Below the pieces are notes generated by a model. The model did not search any database, had not been told where the DNA came from, and saw nothing but the letters and a program-made list of their open reading frames with translations. From Delphinapterus leucas (Eukaryota; Chordata; Mammalia; Artiodactyla; Monodontidae): a stretch of 64,000 bases of DNA. A program made the translations under genes and the position numbers. Where the stretch lies: NCBI RefSeq assembly GCF_002288925.2, contig NW_022098037.1, positions 770,384-834,383 on the forward strand. Direction: 5' to 3'. Shown in pieces: positions 10,969 through 22,038 of the stretch (position 1 is the first letter of the stretch; every line of letters begins with the position of its first letter).

Positions 10969-11010
<42 letters not shown>
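10945..11010. repeat. (CA)n microsatellite with CG-containing prefix
   Basis: 66 bases of strict purine-pyrimidine alternation: a mixed prefix (tgtgcgcacatgcacgcacg...) followed by about 18 CA units. Likely polymorphic and a Z-DNA candidate. Confidence 0.95.
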
Positions 11011-11012
<2 letters not shown>

Positions 11013-11881
11013 GGCTATTCACACAGGGCACACAAGATTTTACCTGCACCTATTAAATCCACTCTCCACGCTGGAAAGGACCACAAAGGTCCTCTAATTT
11101 CAGTGGGGCCCAGGCTTTCGGATTCCAAGGCAGGTGAAACTGCCTCTTCCACCCACCATCATCCCCACATAATTAAAAGGGAAGGAATAATACGGAGCTG
11201 CCAACACTTTATTCTGCCAAGTTGAGGACTTTTTAAAATCACCATCTATTCTGGAAAAGGATACTTTAATACCAAAAGAGAACATGCTATCAGAATGATA
11301 ATGATTAAATTTAGCTTTATGAAACTGACTTCATTCACTCTGTCATAGACCTGAACTGGTTTGGGGATGGACTCTGGGGACCTTCGAGACTATTCCAAAA
11401 CTTCAGATCCTCCAAGAACCAAAATTTCAGACATTCAAGAATCACCACCATATCATAACTGTACATTATTTCCTTACTATTTTTCATTAAATAAACACAC
11501 ATTTTTACTTATACAGTTTTATTTTAAAAGAAAACTTTGGATCAGGTCCATAAAGGAAAAATCAATATCCCTTGCCACAAATGAAAGCAACCACGAATGA
11601 ATGCAATAAAAACAAAGCATGTTATTAAATTCCAGCTAGATAGTGTTGCCTGATCTCTCTCTGCATTGCCAAGGGAGACTGGCAAGTGTTAGAGCAGTTA
11701 TTAAAGACTAAGCCAAACTTTTCTCTTTGACAAAATCAGGATTGAAATTAAGTTGAAAAGAAATTACTTTCACACACGATGATGCAATATTATTTAGTGC
11801 TGGATCCAGGCCCCATCTAAAATCATCTCTAGCAGTTCATGTCCCACTCTTAGAGTCATACTAATCAACACACTTTGATGG
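11011..11881. other. Unique non-coding stretch
   Basis: AT-rich, without any recognised repeat, exon or RNA gene. Confidence 0.35.
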
Positions 11882-12124
11882 TTGAATCTCATTCATTCAT
11901 TCATTCATTTAACACACTTACCGAGCACCTACTATGTTCCAAACACTGTACACAATAGAATGAACAAAACAGACATGGTACCTTTTGCAAAAAGCTCACC
12001 TTCTAGTGGTGAAACATACATCAAACAAATGGTGACACAAATTAATTTGTGTTGTTTTACATAAACATGTGTGTATATACATGTGAAATGTATATGATAT
12101 ATATGTGATAAGTTGTGCGTGCAT

Positions 12125-12162
<38 letters not shown>

Positions 12163-12460
12163 CTAAATTTGGTAAGTGCTATAAAGGAAAAATACAAGGT
12201 GTTATGGTATAATTTTAATAGTAAGACCCTCTTTAAATAAGGGGGTCAGGAAACACCTATATGAGGATATAACAATTAGGCTGAGACCTATAGGAAGAAA
12301 AAGATTTAGCAGGCTGAAGTGTCGGGCAGAGGTGACAACTGTGGAAAAGAGCTTAGCTCCTTTGGGGAACTGGAAAAAAGAAGTATGGTTGGAGTGTAGC
12401 AAGTAAGAGAAAGAGTGGGATGAAAGACGATGAGCAGTCTCCCAGCCTCTGCCTAGTGAC
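11882..12460 (-). repeat. L2 LINE 3' region
   Basis: Antisense L2 from its 3' end: (attc)4 start, 'accgagcacctactatgttcc', 'gaatgaacaaaacagacatggtacc', then 'taagtgctataaaggaaaaatacaaggtgttatg' and the 'ggggtcaggaaacacc...gctgagacctat' block. A CA tract at 12114-12162 has grown inside it. Confidence 0.75.
12114..12162. repeat. (CA)n microsatellite
   Basis: 49 bases of purine-pyrimidine alternation (tgtgcgtgcatacataca then about 17 CA units) inside the antisense L2. Confidence 0.95.
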
Positions 12461-13924
12461 CAGAACCTTTCTACCGCTCTCCGCAAAGATGTCTTCCCAC
12501 CTCTGCACCGCTCCCTGGAAATGTCTCCTTATGCTAAAGAGAAACCTGTCTCTCTCTCGGGTTTACACATTAATATAGCAGTTCATCCCCTTTGCATCAC
12601 ACACAGAAACAATGCAATCCCCCTTCAACATGATAGCCCTTTATATATCTGCAGACAGCTAGCATGTTACTCCTGAACTTTCTCTTTCAAGCTGAACAAC
12701 ACCCAACTTTCTATGCTGCGTGCGGTCTGTGCCACTCTTACATGGAAGGTAGATTTTCCAAGGCCTGTTTCTCTCATGGCATTAGAATTTCCTTCTCCAC
12801 ATATAATCCAAAGTTTATTTTCAGCCTTGGATATTGTTTTATTTTGCTCTTTCTGGATAACACCCAAAATAAGTTATGGTCAGGCTTGAATTTCTTAAGA
12901 ACAAGGAAATCACAAATGCATGCCATCAGTAATATCTATTTCTTCTTTCATGTCTCTTTCCCACATCTTGGAAGACAAATTGCATTTGTGAGGGCGGGCT
13001 AAGGATCTTTTCCAAATAATGAAGTGGTAGTAGATATTTATCTAAGCTAGATTCAAAGATACCATATTCAAAGTTTGTGGCAGAAAAAACACACAGTAAT
13101 TACTGTTCAAACTGCCCAACCATTTATTTGGGAGGCTCAGGGAAGGTGCATATAATGTAAGAAAACTGCTCTTCACTGCTTCAGCTACAGACCCAGATTC
13201 CCCTGAAACTAGGGCAAAGGTACAAGGGATGGTGTTGTGTAAGCAGGGCATTCAGCCAAGCAGGGATCACGTACCTCCACTTCAAAACTGGAGTGGAAAA
13301 ATATACTAAAACTTTCATGAATAAATATAGCATCCTTGGCATGCTGGATGAAAGTTAAGTGGCCTTTATTAACACATTTTATCCAAATAAGCTGAAGTCT
13401 CTCAATATTCCTACCCCCTTCCTCCCTGCCCTCTCCCCTCTTTTATCACATTAGGCCAGATTTCTAGCTGCTTCCTGCTGCAAGGTGAATTGTCCCAGGG
13501 AAGAAGGGTTGGCTTCCAGGTGATCTGTTATTCCTAAAGCTTCCTCCACTCTGTGGCTGTCATATTGCCCATTATGTCTTCATGAGGCGTGACAGTGTGG
13601 CCTCAGGAAGAGCAGGAGAGATTCAAAGCAGACAAGTTGTTTCTCCCTATCAGTTCTAATACCTTTGGGGTAGGTAGTCAAAGAAACTGAATAGAATGGA
13701 CAATGTCTGTCCTCTCCTCATGAGCCTGCCTATTAAAGCTCTGCTTCTGCACATAATCAGAAGAAGTAACATTCAGGAAAGAAGTCTTCACATATGAGTA
13801 AAATTATATCACAAATGGCATGAAAACTCAGCAGACTTAAGTGACAGATGAAAGGGCTTCTCTGTCTCATGGGAAGCACCCAACGTGTAAAGCTGTAGGG
13901 AACAGTGTTCCCATGAAACTACCA
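12461..13924. other. Long unique non-coding stretch
   Basis: About 1.45 kb in which I recognise no mobile element. Frames of up to 112 codons (from 12664) have no family resemblance. The segment is a reasonable place to look for conserved non-coding sequence. Confidence 0.4.
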
Positions 13925-14015
13925 ACTCCTACAGGGCAGAGACCACGTTTATTCATCTTTATGCTACTTCAGTGGTTGACACAACCTACGGATTAGTTGT
14001 TCAACAAAATGTTAC
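13925..14015 (+). repeat. L2 LINE 3' end
   Basis: Short L2 terminus: 'cagggcagagaccacgtttattcatctttatg...gttgacacaacc...ttgttcaac'. Confidence 0.5.
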
Positions 14016-14039
14016 ATGCATTTGATTTTTAAGACTAAT

Positions 14040-14185
14040 AACACATACAGGCATTGAAAAACATTAAGAGTTATCTTTTGGGTGGTAGAACTACAATGAA
14101 TTTTATTTCTGTTTTTGCCTTTTCTACACACTCCTGATTTTCTCTAATGAATACGAATATACTTAGTCAGAAAGTTATCATTAAA
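14040..14185 (+). repeat. L1M/HAL1 3' end fragment
   Basis: 'gagttatcttttgggtggtagaac', 'cctgattttctctaatgaatacg' and an A-rich end resemble the HAL1/L1M 3' termini at 8735 and 36960. Confidence 0.45.
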
Positions 14186-14189
14186 AAGG

Positions 14190-14390
14190 AAATGTTTGGA
14201 ATTGGAAGGGACCGGAGAAATTAGCTCAATTCTCTCATTACTTACCTATGGAAATTGAGAAGCTAAATGACCTGCCCAAAGGCGCACAGCTTGTCAGTGA
14301 GAAAGCTGAAATAAAACGGAGGTGAGTTCACTCACTCTTCTCAGCCCAGTGCCCTTTCTCTCACTACACCATTGTCTTCCCTGAAAAGAC
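14190..14390 (-). repeat. MIR-like SINE remnant
   Basis: 'ggaattggaagggacc', 'ggaaattgagaagctaaatgacctgcccaaaggcgcacagcttgtcagtgag' and 'cactacaccattgtcttcc' follow an antisense MIR-type element. Parts also fit an L3/CR1 3' end, so the class is not certain. Confidence 0.5.
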
Positions 14391-14747
14391 ACTGTTTTGG
14401 TGAGGCTCTAATCTAATGTTTTTTTTTTAAGTCTCCAACCCAATCTAAAAACAAACTATGCCACCCAGTGAACTTATTCCCTTAGAAAACATTATTTTAG
14501 AAAGTACAAAGTGGAGTATAGTTTAAATATAACACCCTTTGCTGTTTTTACAGCAAAACACTACTCCACTCCTTGCTGACAGATGACCTCAAAACAGCCT
14601 CTGAAAGGAAGCTTAACATCTGTGAACAGTTGAATAGTGAACAGGAGGGTTTATTATGCATTAGTTTGCTTCTCAAGTAGTAAGAAGAATTACGAGAAAT
14701 TTTCTGGGGCCTCATCTTCCACCGAACTCTTATTGGTACATGAAGTT
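14391..14747. other. Unique non-coding stretch
   Basis: No recognised repeat. Confidence 0.35.
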
Positions 14748-14756
14748 CAAACTTTT

Positions 14757-14958
14757 TTTTTTTTTTCCGGTACACGGGCCTCTCACTGTTGTGGCCTCTC
14801 CCGTTGCGGAGCACAGGCTCCGGATGCGCAGGCTCAGCGGCCATGGCTCACGGGCCCAGCCGCTCCGCGGCATGTGGGATCTTCCCGGACTGGGGCACAA
14901 ACCCGTGTCCCCTGCATCGGCAGGCGGACTCCCAACCACTGCGCCACCAGGGAAGCCC
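14757..14958 (-). mobile_element. CHR-2-type SINE
   Basis: Full short-form CHR SINE, minus orientation, with its A tail as a T run at the left. The duplication caaactttt is seen at 14748-14756 and 14959-14967. Body nearly identical to the copies at 34223 and 60957. Confidence 0.94.
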
Positions 14959-14998
14959 CAAACTTTTTATTATAAAAATTTCAAACACACAAAAGAGA

Positions 14999-15410
14999 AA
15001 GACTAGAGAGGTGAAGTAACTTGTTCAAAGTTGCCCAGCAGTGGGACGAAGTGAGAGAGTAGCATGGACATATATACACTACCAAATGTAAAATAGATGG
15101 CTAGGGGGAAGCAGCCGCATAGGACAGGGAGATCTTCTCAGTGCTTTGTGACCGCCTAGAGGGGTGGGATAGGGAGGGTGGGAGGGAGACGCAAGAGGGA
15201 GGGGATATGGGGATATATGTATGTGTGTAGCTGATTCACTTTGTTATACAGCAGAAACCAACACAACAATGTAAAGCAATTATACTCCAATAAAGATTAA
15301 AAAAAAAGGTTGCCCAGCAGCACGTAGCAGAGGCAGGATTTGAACCCAGGTCTAGCTGACTCTGCAGTCCAAGCCCTTAACTGCAGCACCGCGCTACCAT
15401 CCTACCGCCT
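14999..15410 (-). repeat. MIR SINE split by an L1
   Basis: Left part 'gaggtgaagtaacttgttcaaagttgcccagcag' and right part 'gcagaggcaggatttgaacccaggtctagctgactctgcagtcc' are consecutive pieces of one antisense MIR. An L1 3' end sits between them at 15042-15308 with a 12-bp duplication of MIR sequence. Confidence 0.88.
15042..15308 (+). mobile_element. L1 3' end, severely 5'-truncated
   Basis: Only the last ~250 bp of a cetartiodactyl L1 3' UTR plus an A tail: 'gtagcatggacatatatacactacc', 'ggtgggatagggagggtgggaggga', 'gattcactttgttatac', 'aattatactccaataaag'. A perfect 12-bp duplication, gttgcccagcag, flanks it (15030-15041 and 15309-15320). Confidence 0.95.
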
Positions 15411-16384
15411 CCTTCTGACATGTTCATTGGTTCCAAAGTACAGGTAAAAGTTAAAGTCCTTCTGAATTTAGTGTGTGTTGGGAGTGGGGGGGTAGATGGA
15501 AAAGGACATAAATAACTCTCCTCCCCAAGGTCTGGGGGTGTCCCTGAGGCAGGCAGGGACCCAGAAAACAACTACAAACATGCCCTCAAGTGCATCAGCC
15601 TTCCCCAGACCCCACCATGGAATCATGGTTACCAGAACCTATTCTGGAAAGTCCCTCTAACCAGCAAGGCCACTCTGGGCTGTGGACCCTGATCCCCTGT
15701 TCAGTCAGAACATCCCCAATCCCACCAGGAGGAAGGTGGATTATCAGACAAGTGTTCCCACTACAAATAGATGGCAAACTCAGACCATATGATCTAAAGT
15801 GAGATTACTAAGGGGTTTGTTTACAAAGGTGTGGGTAGGGTATTGGGCCAGAACTCATGACCTTAGGGACTGTCACCACCCCAGGCTTGACCGGGTAAAT
15901 AGAGGGGCTGTTGACGGCCCCAGAAGGAGAGAGGAACGTGGAGAGAAGCTCCTTGACTGGGGCTGAAACCTGTGGTTAAAGGACTCAGGAGCCAGGGGTG
16001 ATGTAAGAGGGAGGAAGTTGGGGAAACTTACTCCAATATGACCCTTCTCTCCCGACCACTCTTGCTGGCCTCCCCGCAGTGGCTGAAACCAATGGGAGAC
16101 CAGAAGATGAGGGAGCCTGGTAACTGGTTCACGGAAGTTAACCTCCCAGGGCTCAGAGCAAGATGGGGAAGGGAGATCTGGGGCCGCCAATGGAAGCTGT
16201 CAGGCACACAGGGGCTCACAGCCACCTTCCTGACTGTACTGAGCCATGGCTTAAGCGGACAAGTATTTGGCAATGCCAAGGACTCCAGCTCTCCAAATAT
16301 TCAATGGGCAGCCCTCTCTCCACAGCTACCTCTGCCTATGGTAGATAGTGAGCAGCTGAAGTGATCAGAGCATGCATGCCACAA
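15411..16384. other. Unique, moderately GC-rich stretch
   Basis: No mobile element recognised across almost 1 kb. It is stop-poor, so frames of about 105 codons occur on both strands (16038-16364, 15873-16190). None has a recognisable domain. A 3' splice-like tract ends at 16079 but has no convincing partner. Confidence 0.4.
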
Positions 16385-16520
16385 CTCAGTTCAAAATCCT
16401 CCAACAGCTTCCATCTCATTTAGAATAAAGTCCAAGTCCTATCATGGCCTGAGCAGCCTTTATGATCTGGTAATTGCCTCACTCTCTAACCTTATTGCCT
16501 GATTCCCACGTGCGAACACG
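16385..16520 (+). repeat. L2 LINE body fragment
   Basis: 'ttagaataaagtccaagtcctatcatggcctgagcagcctttatgatctgg' is a standard L2 body block. Confidence 0.65.
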
Positions 16521-16639
16521 GGTGTATGTTGAATGAGTTAATGTACACATGCAAGCATGAGAAACAGAAACGCTTTGTTTCAGCTGAGCTCTATTCCTGA
16601 GTTCTCACCTCAGCTAAGCTGCACTTTTATTATGCCTGT

Positions 16640-17215
16640 TGTTAATGTTTTTTCATAACCACAAAGGTGATTCATGTTCACCGTAGAAAATTTTGGAATC
16701 CACAAAAGAACAAAAATCTGAAGAATAAAATATTTCACAGATAGCCACTGCCAGCATAGTTTTTAATGCATATATTTAGTATGCAAAATTGGAATACTAT
16801 TATGATTTTGTGACCTACTATTTTCATTTAACAATGTGGCATTAAATTCTCTTCCAAAACATACTGTTTCAAGACTGCACTGTATTTCACTGAATGTCCA
16901 GACGAGGTTGTCACTAATCCCCTATTTCTGCACATTTCATTTGTTTCCCTTTTTCTGGCTATCATAAAAAACCAATAATAAGCACTCTTTCACATCAATG
17001 TACATTTCCATTATTATATGCTATAGATGGATTCCTATAAGTGAAACTGCTTGACAAACAGAAATACAAATTAGAGCATTTGTAAGTATTACTAAATTGC
17101 TCTCCAGAACAACGGCATCAATGAATACTCCCAGCGTCAGTGTTTAATTTGTCTCCTTTTTCCTTTGCTAATACTGGGTGTTAATAGTTTCTAAAAAATA
17201 TATAATACCATGTTG
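16640..17215 (-). repeat. Old L1M LINE fragment
   Basis: Antisense L1M/L1ME sequence: 'gtgacctactattttcatttaacaatg', 'ggattcctataagtgaaactgcttgac', 'attgctctccagaacaacggcatc'. The coding frame is destroyed. Confidence 0.6.
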
Positions 17216-17239
17216 AAACAGTCTTGTTACTTTTCTATC

Positions 17240-17322
17240 TCTATTAGATCACAGATTTCTTGAGAATGAGAACTATGTCTTTTACTTCTGTTTACTTCTG
17301 ATACATAGCAGGCAACTGTTGG
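17240..17322 (+). repeat. L2 LINE 3' end
   Basis: 'tttcttgagaatgagaactatgtcttttacttctg' and 'atacatagcaggcaactgttgg' give the L2 terminus. It runs straight into the GGAT tetranucleotide array. Confidence 0.65.
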
Positions 17323-17475
17323 TGGATGGATGGATGGGTGGATGGACTGGATGAATTGTATTGGATGGATGGAGGATGGATTGGATGGACTGGATGGGTG
17401 AATGGGTGGATTGGATGGATGGACTGGACGGATGGATGAATGGATTGGATGGATGGACTGGATAGATCAGATAGA
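17319..17475. repeat. (GGAT)n tetranucleotide array with interruptions
   Basis: About 155 bp of tggatgga-type repeats, with higher-order units such as 'ggatggatggactggatggg'. It begins exactly where L2 elements carry their own tgaatgaa tail, which suggests the array grew from that tail. Confidence 0.9.
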
Positions 17476-17994
17476 TGAATTTTGTCAAGGAGTACCAAGA
17501 AAGACACTGAGCCACATGAATAAGTTGTCTTTTTCCAGTTTCTAGGATGCTCCTGACTGATTTGTGTATTTGTCATGGGGACAGTCCCTCCTCCCTGGTT
17601 AAATTCCACTGAGCATCCCTCTGCTTTTGATTGTGAAGCATTAGGTTCACATCCCAGCAGATCTGGCTCTCCCTCCCTTTTGGCTTCAGCAGAAGAGGTA
17701 TTAAAATTACTAATTTGGGCTTACATGTTTACTGTCTCAAGTATAACTAATTAATGTTTTAACAGCAGAATAACAAGTCCCAGATTTCCCTTAGCAAAGC
17801 AAAACTGAAAGTCCGTAATGGACTGCTTCATAGCATCCAAACCTACCAACTGGAAAAATACAATCACCAGGGGCTGACGGTGACCCAGAAATTGTGCTAA
17901 GAGAAATTTAACCCAATAATGCCATGATGAGGAGCTGCCTGGTATCCATTCACCCCATGTGTAGACCCCAACTTGTCACTCCTCAGGAATCACT
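17476..17994. other. Unique non-coding stretch
   Basis: No recognised element. Confidence 0.35.
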
Positions 17995-18090
17995 AAGGGG
18001 TGGGACTAGAGTCTTGTTTGTTGGTGTAGCGCCTGTGTCCAGCATTGTTTGATATATAGTAAATATCTGTTAAATGTCTAGTGAATAAGC
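17995..18090 (+). repeat. L2 LINE 3' end
   Basis: 'gagtcttgtttgttggtgtagcgcctgtgtccagcattgtttgatatatagtaaatatctgttaaatg' follows the L2 terminus with substitutions. Confidence 0.55.
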
Positions 18091-18589
18091 AGACACCAAC
18101 GAGAGGGAATATGGGAGAAGAAGATTCATGGAAGCCTGGTTATCTGAGTGGGCTATACAGCTCATAAATTCTGGGGGTGGCAAATAAGCCAGATTTGGAC
18201 CTAGGTCAGAAACAACCCCATTCACTTTCTCTGTTCTTTGCTGCCTTCCCTCATTAATGAACAATGTTTAATGCCCTCTATCTGAAAATTTGTGTTGCAG
18301 TAAATGATCTGAATCGCAGTTTCAAATTTTAAATGCCTCGAATAATCAACCATATTTTGGCTACTATGAAGAGGTTCTCACAGCAACATTCTCCCTGCTT
18401 CTAATAACCCCAGTATGTTAAAAAGATACGGAAGCAAGAACTATTGTCTACCCAGAAAGCAAAATGAACAATATACTCTCCAATTTGCTTTTGTTTTTTT
18501 TAATATGTACCGTCTTTGGCTGGAGATAAGAATTAATCACTGTAATGACATCACGTGCAAACATAGCAGAGGGAGCTGTATAACCTATC
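18091..18589. other. Unique non-coding stretch
   Basis: AT-rich, no recognised element. Confidence 0.35.
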
Positions 18590-18680
18590 CACTCATTTAT
18601 TTGGCATTAGGCACCATGGAAACAAAGATAGTAGGTTCCTCCCTACCCTCATGATTGTCAGTTGGGGAGATCTATAAGCA
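18590..18680 (-). repeat. L2 LINE 3' fragment
   Basis: Antisense L2: 'actcatttatttggcattaggcaccatggaaacaaagatagtagg...ccctcatgattgtcagttgggga'. Confidence 0.5.
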
Positions 18681-18854
18681 ATCTATCATAGTACAACATG
18701 GAAAAAGCAAAAAGAGGCCCATGCCTATGTTACAGGAAGTTCCTGACCAGGTTTCTCAAGGAAGTGAGAAGTTATGGCAATAAGGAGAAAGAATGGACTG
18801 TTAGAAAGCAAGAAGAACCAAGAATTATATTAGTTGAGAATATATTAATAATAC

Positions 18855-19000
18855 TAGCAGTTACCCATTTATTGAGTGCCCTACTATAAACCAAGTACCC
18901 ATAAGAACTCATTGAGGTAGAATCTATTATTATCCCTATCTTAGAGAGGAGGAAACTGAAGCTTAGTTTAAATAATTTACCCCACTAGTAAGTACCTAAA
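18855..19000 (-). repeat. MIR SINE
   Basis: Antisense MIR core: 'cccatttattgagtgccctactataaacc', 'attattatccctatcttagagaggaggaaactgaagc'. Confidence 0.72.
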
Positions 19001-19074
19001 CATGAGAAGAAGAAACCGGAAGTAAAGATGTATAATAATCATGGCCCCAAATATCACTTGAAAATTAGGTGCAC

Positions 19075-19500
19075 ACCTATTGATTATCTGCTGTTACATA
19101 ACAAGTTACTCCCAAAACTTAGTGGTAAAAAACAACAAACATTTATTACCTTATAGTTTCTGTGGGTCAAGAACTCAGGAGCAGCTTAGCTAGCCTGTTC
19201 TGGCTCAAGATCTCTCAGGAATTTGCAGTAGAGACGGCAAATGGGGCTCTGTTCATCTGAAAGTTTGACTGGAGCTGGAAGATCCACTTCCAAGATGGCG
19301 GCTGGCAGGAAGCCTCCATTTTCTTGCTATGTGAGCCTCTCCACAGGATTCAACATCCTCACGACATGGGAGTTGGCTTCCCCCTAGAACTAGTAATCTA
19401 AAGGAGAGCAACACAGAAGCCACCATGCCTTTTATGACTTGGTCTCCAACGTCTAACACCATCACTTCCTCAACTTTCTATTAATTAGAAGTGAGTTGTT
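19075..19500 (+). repeat. Ancient interspersed repeat, family not named
   Basis: A layout I recognise from many eutherian genomes: 'acataacaagttactccc', 'aacaacaaacatttattacc', 'gtttctgtgggtcaagaactc', 'ctccacaggattcaacatcctcacgacatgg', 'cttttatgacttgg'. I cannot give its family name with confidence. It contains no coding sequence. Confidence 0.55.
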
Positions 19501-20309
19501 AAGCACAGCCCATAAGCACAGAATTGGTGGACATATTTTAAAACCACCGTTAGACCTCAGACTGGAAACTAGAATTGATTGCTAGGACCCTATCCAGAGA
19601 AAAAGGTTTGCATTTCAGAAAGAAGGGGGCTGGCGAATAAACCAGATCCCAGGTGCTGGGAAGGTAAGATGGCACTTATAGGCCAGCAAAGGGCTAGGAG
19701 GTTGCTCACATCTATTAAGTGCTGAAGTGTAATTATTTTAGGGGAAGGGGTTAGGGGCACGGTTAAAATTCACAGTTTTAGAAATAGAAACATGCAGTTA
19801 AAAAAATACTTCTTTACTGTTATTAATGTCTTTTGGTTTTCCCTGCCGTTGAGCAAAAGTGCTTTTGAAAATGTTAACTTACTTCTTAGATGTGCCCCAA
19901 GAAAGGTATTTGGGCTGGAGAGAAACAAGGGAATTAGGATCTCGTATGGGGAGGAGAGTGGCAGCACGAATCAAAGGGAGGGAGGCCAGGAGGGCCGAGG
20001 AGGAAGAGCAGGGTCCCCTGGGTACGTTGCTCCCCCCAAAGAGTCTCCTTCAGGGCTCTCCTGGGCATGTTGCAGACTTGTGAACATTTTGTGCTCTGCT
20101 CAAAAGGAAGAGAGAGGCTCCTCCTTTTCAGAGCATGAAGAAACTGGATGGAAGTGAACCTCCTAGCACAGAAAGCTGAATGTAAAAAAATCAATTTACA
20201 TGACCTCGCCAATGCAAAATACAGACCATGGAAGGGTCTTAACATATTGCAGGCAGCGTCTGCACTGAGTTAGAGAAAAACAGAGGATGCAAAGCCAAGA
20301 GAAAGCCTA
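19501..20309. other. Unique non-coding stretch
   Basis: No recognised element. Frames of up to 121 codons (from 19792) lack any domain signature. Confidence 0.35.
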
Positions 20310-20500
20310 GCATCGTGGCTAAATGAATGATGTTCAGCTGGACCCGGGTTCAAATTCGAGTGGTGTCTCGTACCAGCTGTGACATGGTGGAAAAGCTAAT
20401 CTTTCTCAAATTTGATTTCCTTATTGTAAAGATGGGGAGTACTAGTAATTTCCTGACAGGGCAGTGAGAGCTTAATGAGAGATGTAAGCATTCAACGAAG
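20310..20500 (+). repeat. MIR SINE
   Basis: MIR head and core: 'catcgtggctaaatg', 'gacccgggttcaaattcgag', 'ttgatttccttattgtaaagatgg', 'gagcttaatgagagatgtaag'. The box B-like word is still recognisable. Confidence 0.72.
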
Positions 20501-21174
20501 GTCACCTTATTAATGCATGACAGGGGCTAAGATATGAAGTTGACCTTTAGGAATAAAAATAAACATATTGCTCATTTTCTGCATCTGGGTGTATGGTTTA
20601 TGAGAAATCCTCTAGAGCACTGTTCAGACAACAGATGGTGAGTCAGGCACCTCCTCTCCCTCTCCCCGCCTCCCTGACCTCCCATCACTTTGCTCCAGGG
20701 CAAGGGGACGGCCCCACCACCCTGGCTGGAAGGAGAAACACAAAGAGCTGCTGTCCCCGAAACACCAGCAGCATTTCCGGAAGTGGTAAGTTCTGGGAAG
20801 GAGCTGGAACAGTGAATTCCCGTGGCTCCCTCACTCCCATCTTTCTGAAACCATGGGGTTTCTTGCACAGCAACAGCCCTATTCAACAGCAGCTTTTTCA
20901 CATCCCAGAAATTAGGCACCAGGGCGGCACTATGGGCCTCCTGGAATTCTAGGGAAAGGGACGCTGGGACAGGTTTAAGGGTAGGTGAGGACCCTCTCTG
21001 AAGCACAGGGTGGGAAATCATCCCTACGGGGTTATTATTACGTCAGCCTCAGGTCACAAGCCACAGACCAATATAAGCTCATGACCAGCAGGGCTGTGTG
21101 CCTATGTCTAGCAGCACAGTTTTAAGGCCTTTATAGAAAGGAAAGCAATTACACAGGTGTTACAAGTACATTTA
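20501..21174. other. Unique, stop-poor stretch with candidate splice sites
   Basis: No mobile element recognised. A 149-codon minus-strand frame (20572-21021) has no domain I can see. On the plus strand a pyrimidine-rich tract ends in AG at 20698, and a perfect GTAAGT donor starts at 20786; see the findings. Confidence 0.4.
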
Positions 21175-21524
21175 AAAAAGCTGATGACAACATGGATGCA
21201 ACTAGAGAGTATCATACTTAGTGAAGTAAATCAGAGAGAGAAAGACAAAGACCATTATGACATAACTTATATGTGGAATCTAAAGTATGGCACAAATGAA
21301 CTTATCTACAAAACAAACAGACTCACAGACACAGAGATCAGACTTGTGGTTGCCAAGACAGGGAGAGAGAGAGGGATGGACTAGGAATTTGGGGTTGGTA
21401 GATGCAAACTATCACATTTAGAATGGATAAACAACAAGGTCCTACAGTACAGCACAGGGAACTATATCCAATCTCCAGGGATAAACCATAACGGAAAAGA
21501 ATATTTAAAAAAGAATGTATATAT

Positions 21525-21822
21525 GGGGAGGGGGAAGGGTAAGCTGTGACAAAGCGAGAGAGTGGCATGGACATATATACACTACCAAACGTAAAATAGA
21601 TAGCTAGTGGGAAGTAGCCGCATAGCACAGGGAGATCAGCTCGGTGCTTTGTGACCACCTAGAGGGGTGGGATAGGGAGGGTGGGAGGGAGACGCAAGAG
21701 GGAAGCGATATGGGAACATATGTATACGTATAACTGATTCACTTTGTTATAAAGCAGAATCTAACACACCATTGTAAAGCAATTATACTCCAAAAAAGAT
21801 GTTTAAAAAAACAAAAAAATGT
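21525..21822 (+). mobile_element. Younger L1 3' end, nested
   Basis: It has the same terminal 3' UTR as 15042-15308 ('gtggcatggacatatatacactacc', 'ggatagggagggtgggaggga', 'gattcactttgttataaag', 'aattatactcc') and ends in an A-rich run. It interrupts the older L1 inside its word agaatgtatatatg. Confidence 0.9.
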
Positions 21823-22029
21823 GGGCTTCCCTGGTGGCGCAGTGGTTGAGAGTCCGCCTGCCGATGCAGGGGACACGGGTTCGTGCCCCAGTCTGGGAGG
21901 ATCCCACATGCCGCAGAGCGGCTGGGCCCGTGAGCCATGGCCGCTGGGCCTGCGCGTCCGGAGCCTGTGCTCTGCATCGAGAGAGGCCACAACAGTGAGA
22001 GGCCCGCATAACGCAAAAAAAAAAAAAAA
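21823..22029 (+). mobile_element. CHR-2-type SINE, nested
   Basis: Complete short-form SINE from gggcttccctggtggcgc to an A run ending at 22029. It sits in or directly behind the A tail of the nested L1. A copy of agaatgtata follows it. Confidence 0.95.
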
Positions 22030-22038
22030 GAATGTATA

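Noticed and set aside
16040..16125. Possible 40-bp exon after a 3' splice-like tract at 16079
   Set aside because: The donor (gtaact) is weak and the exon very short. Not supported.
20572..21021. 149-codon minus-strand frame
   Set aside because: It lies in a stop-poor, GC-rich unique stretch and overlaps open frames on the other strand. No domain and no convincing start context.
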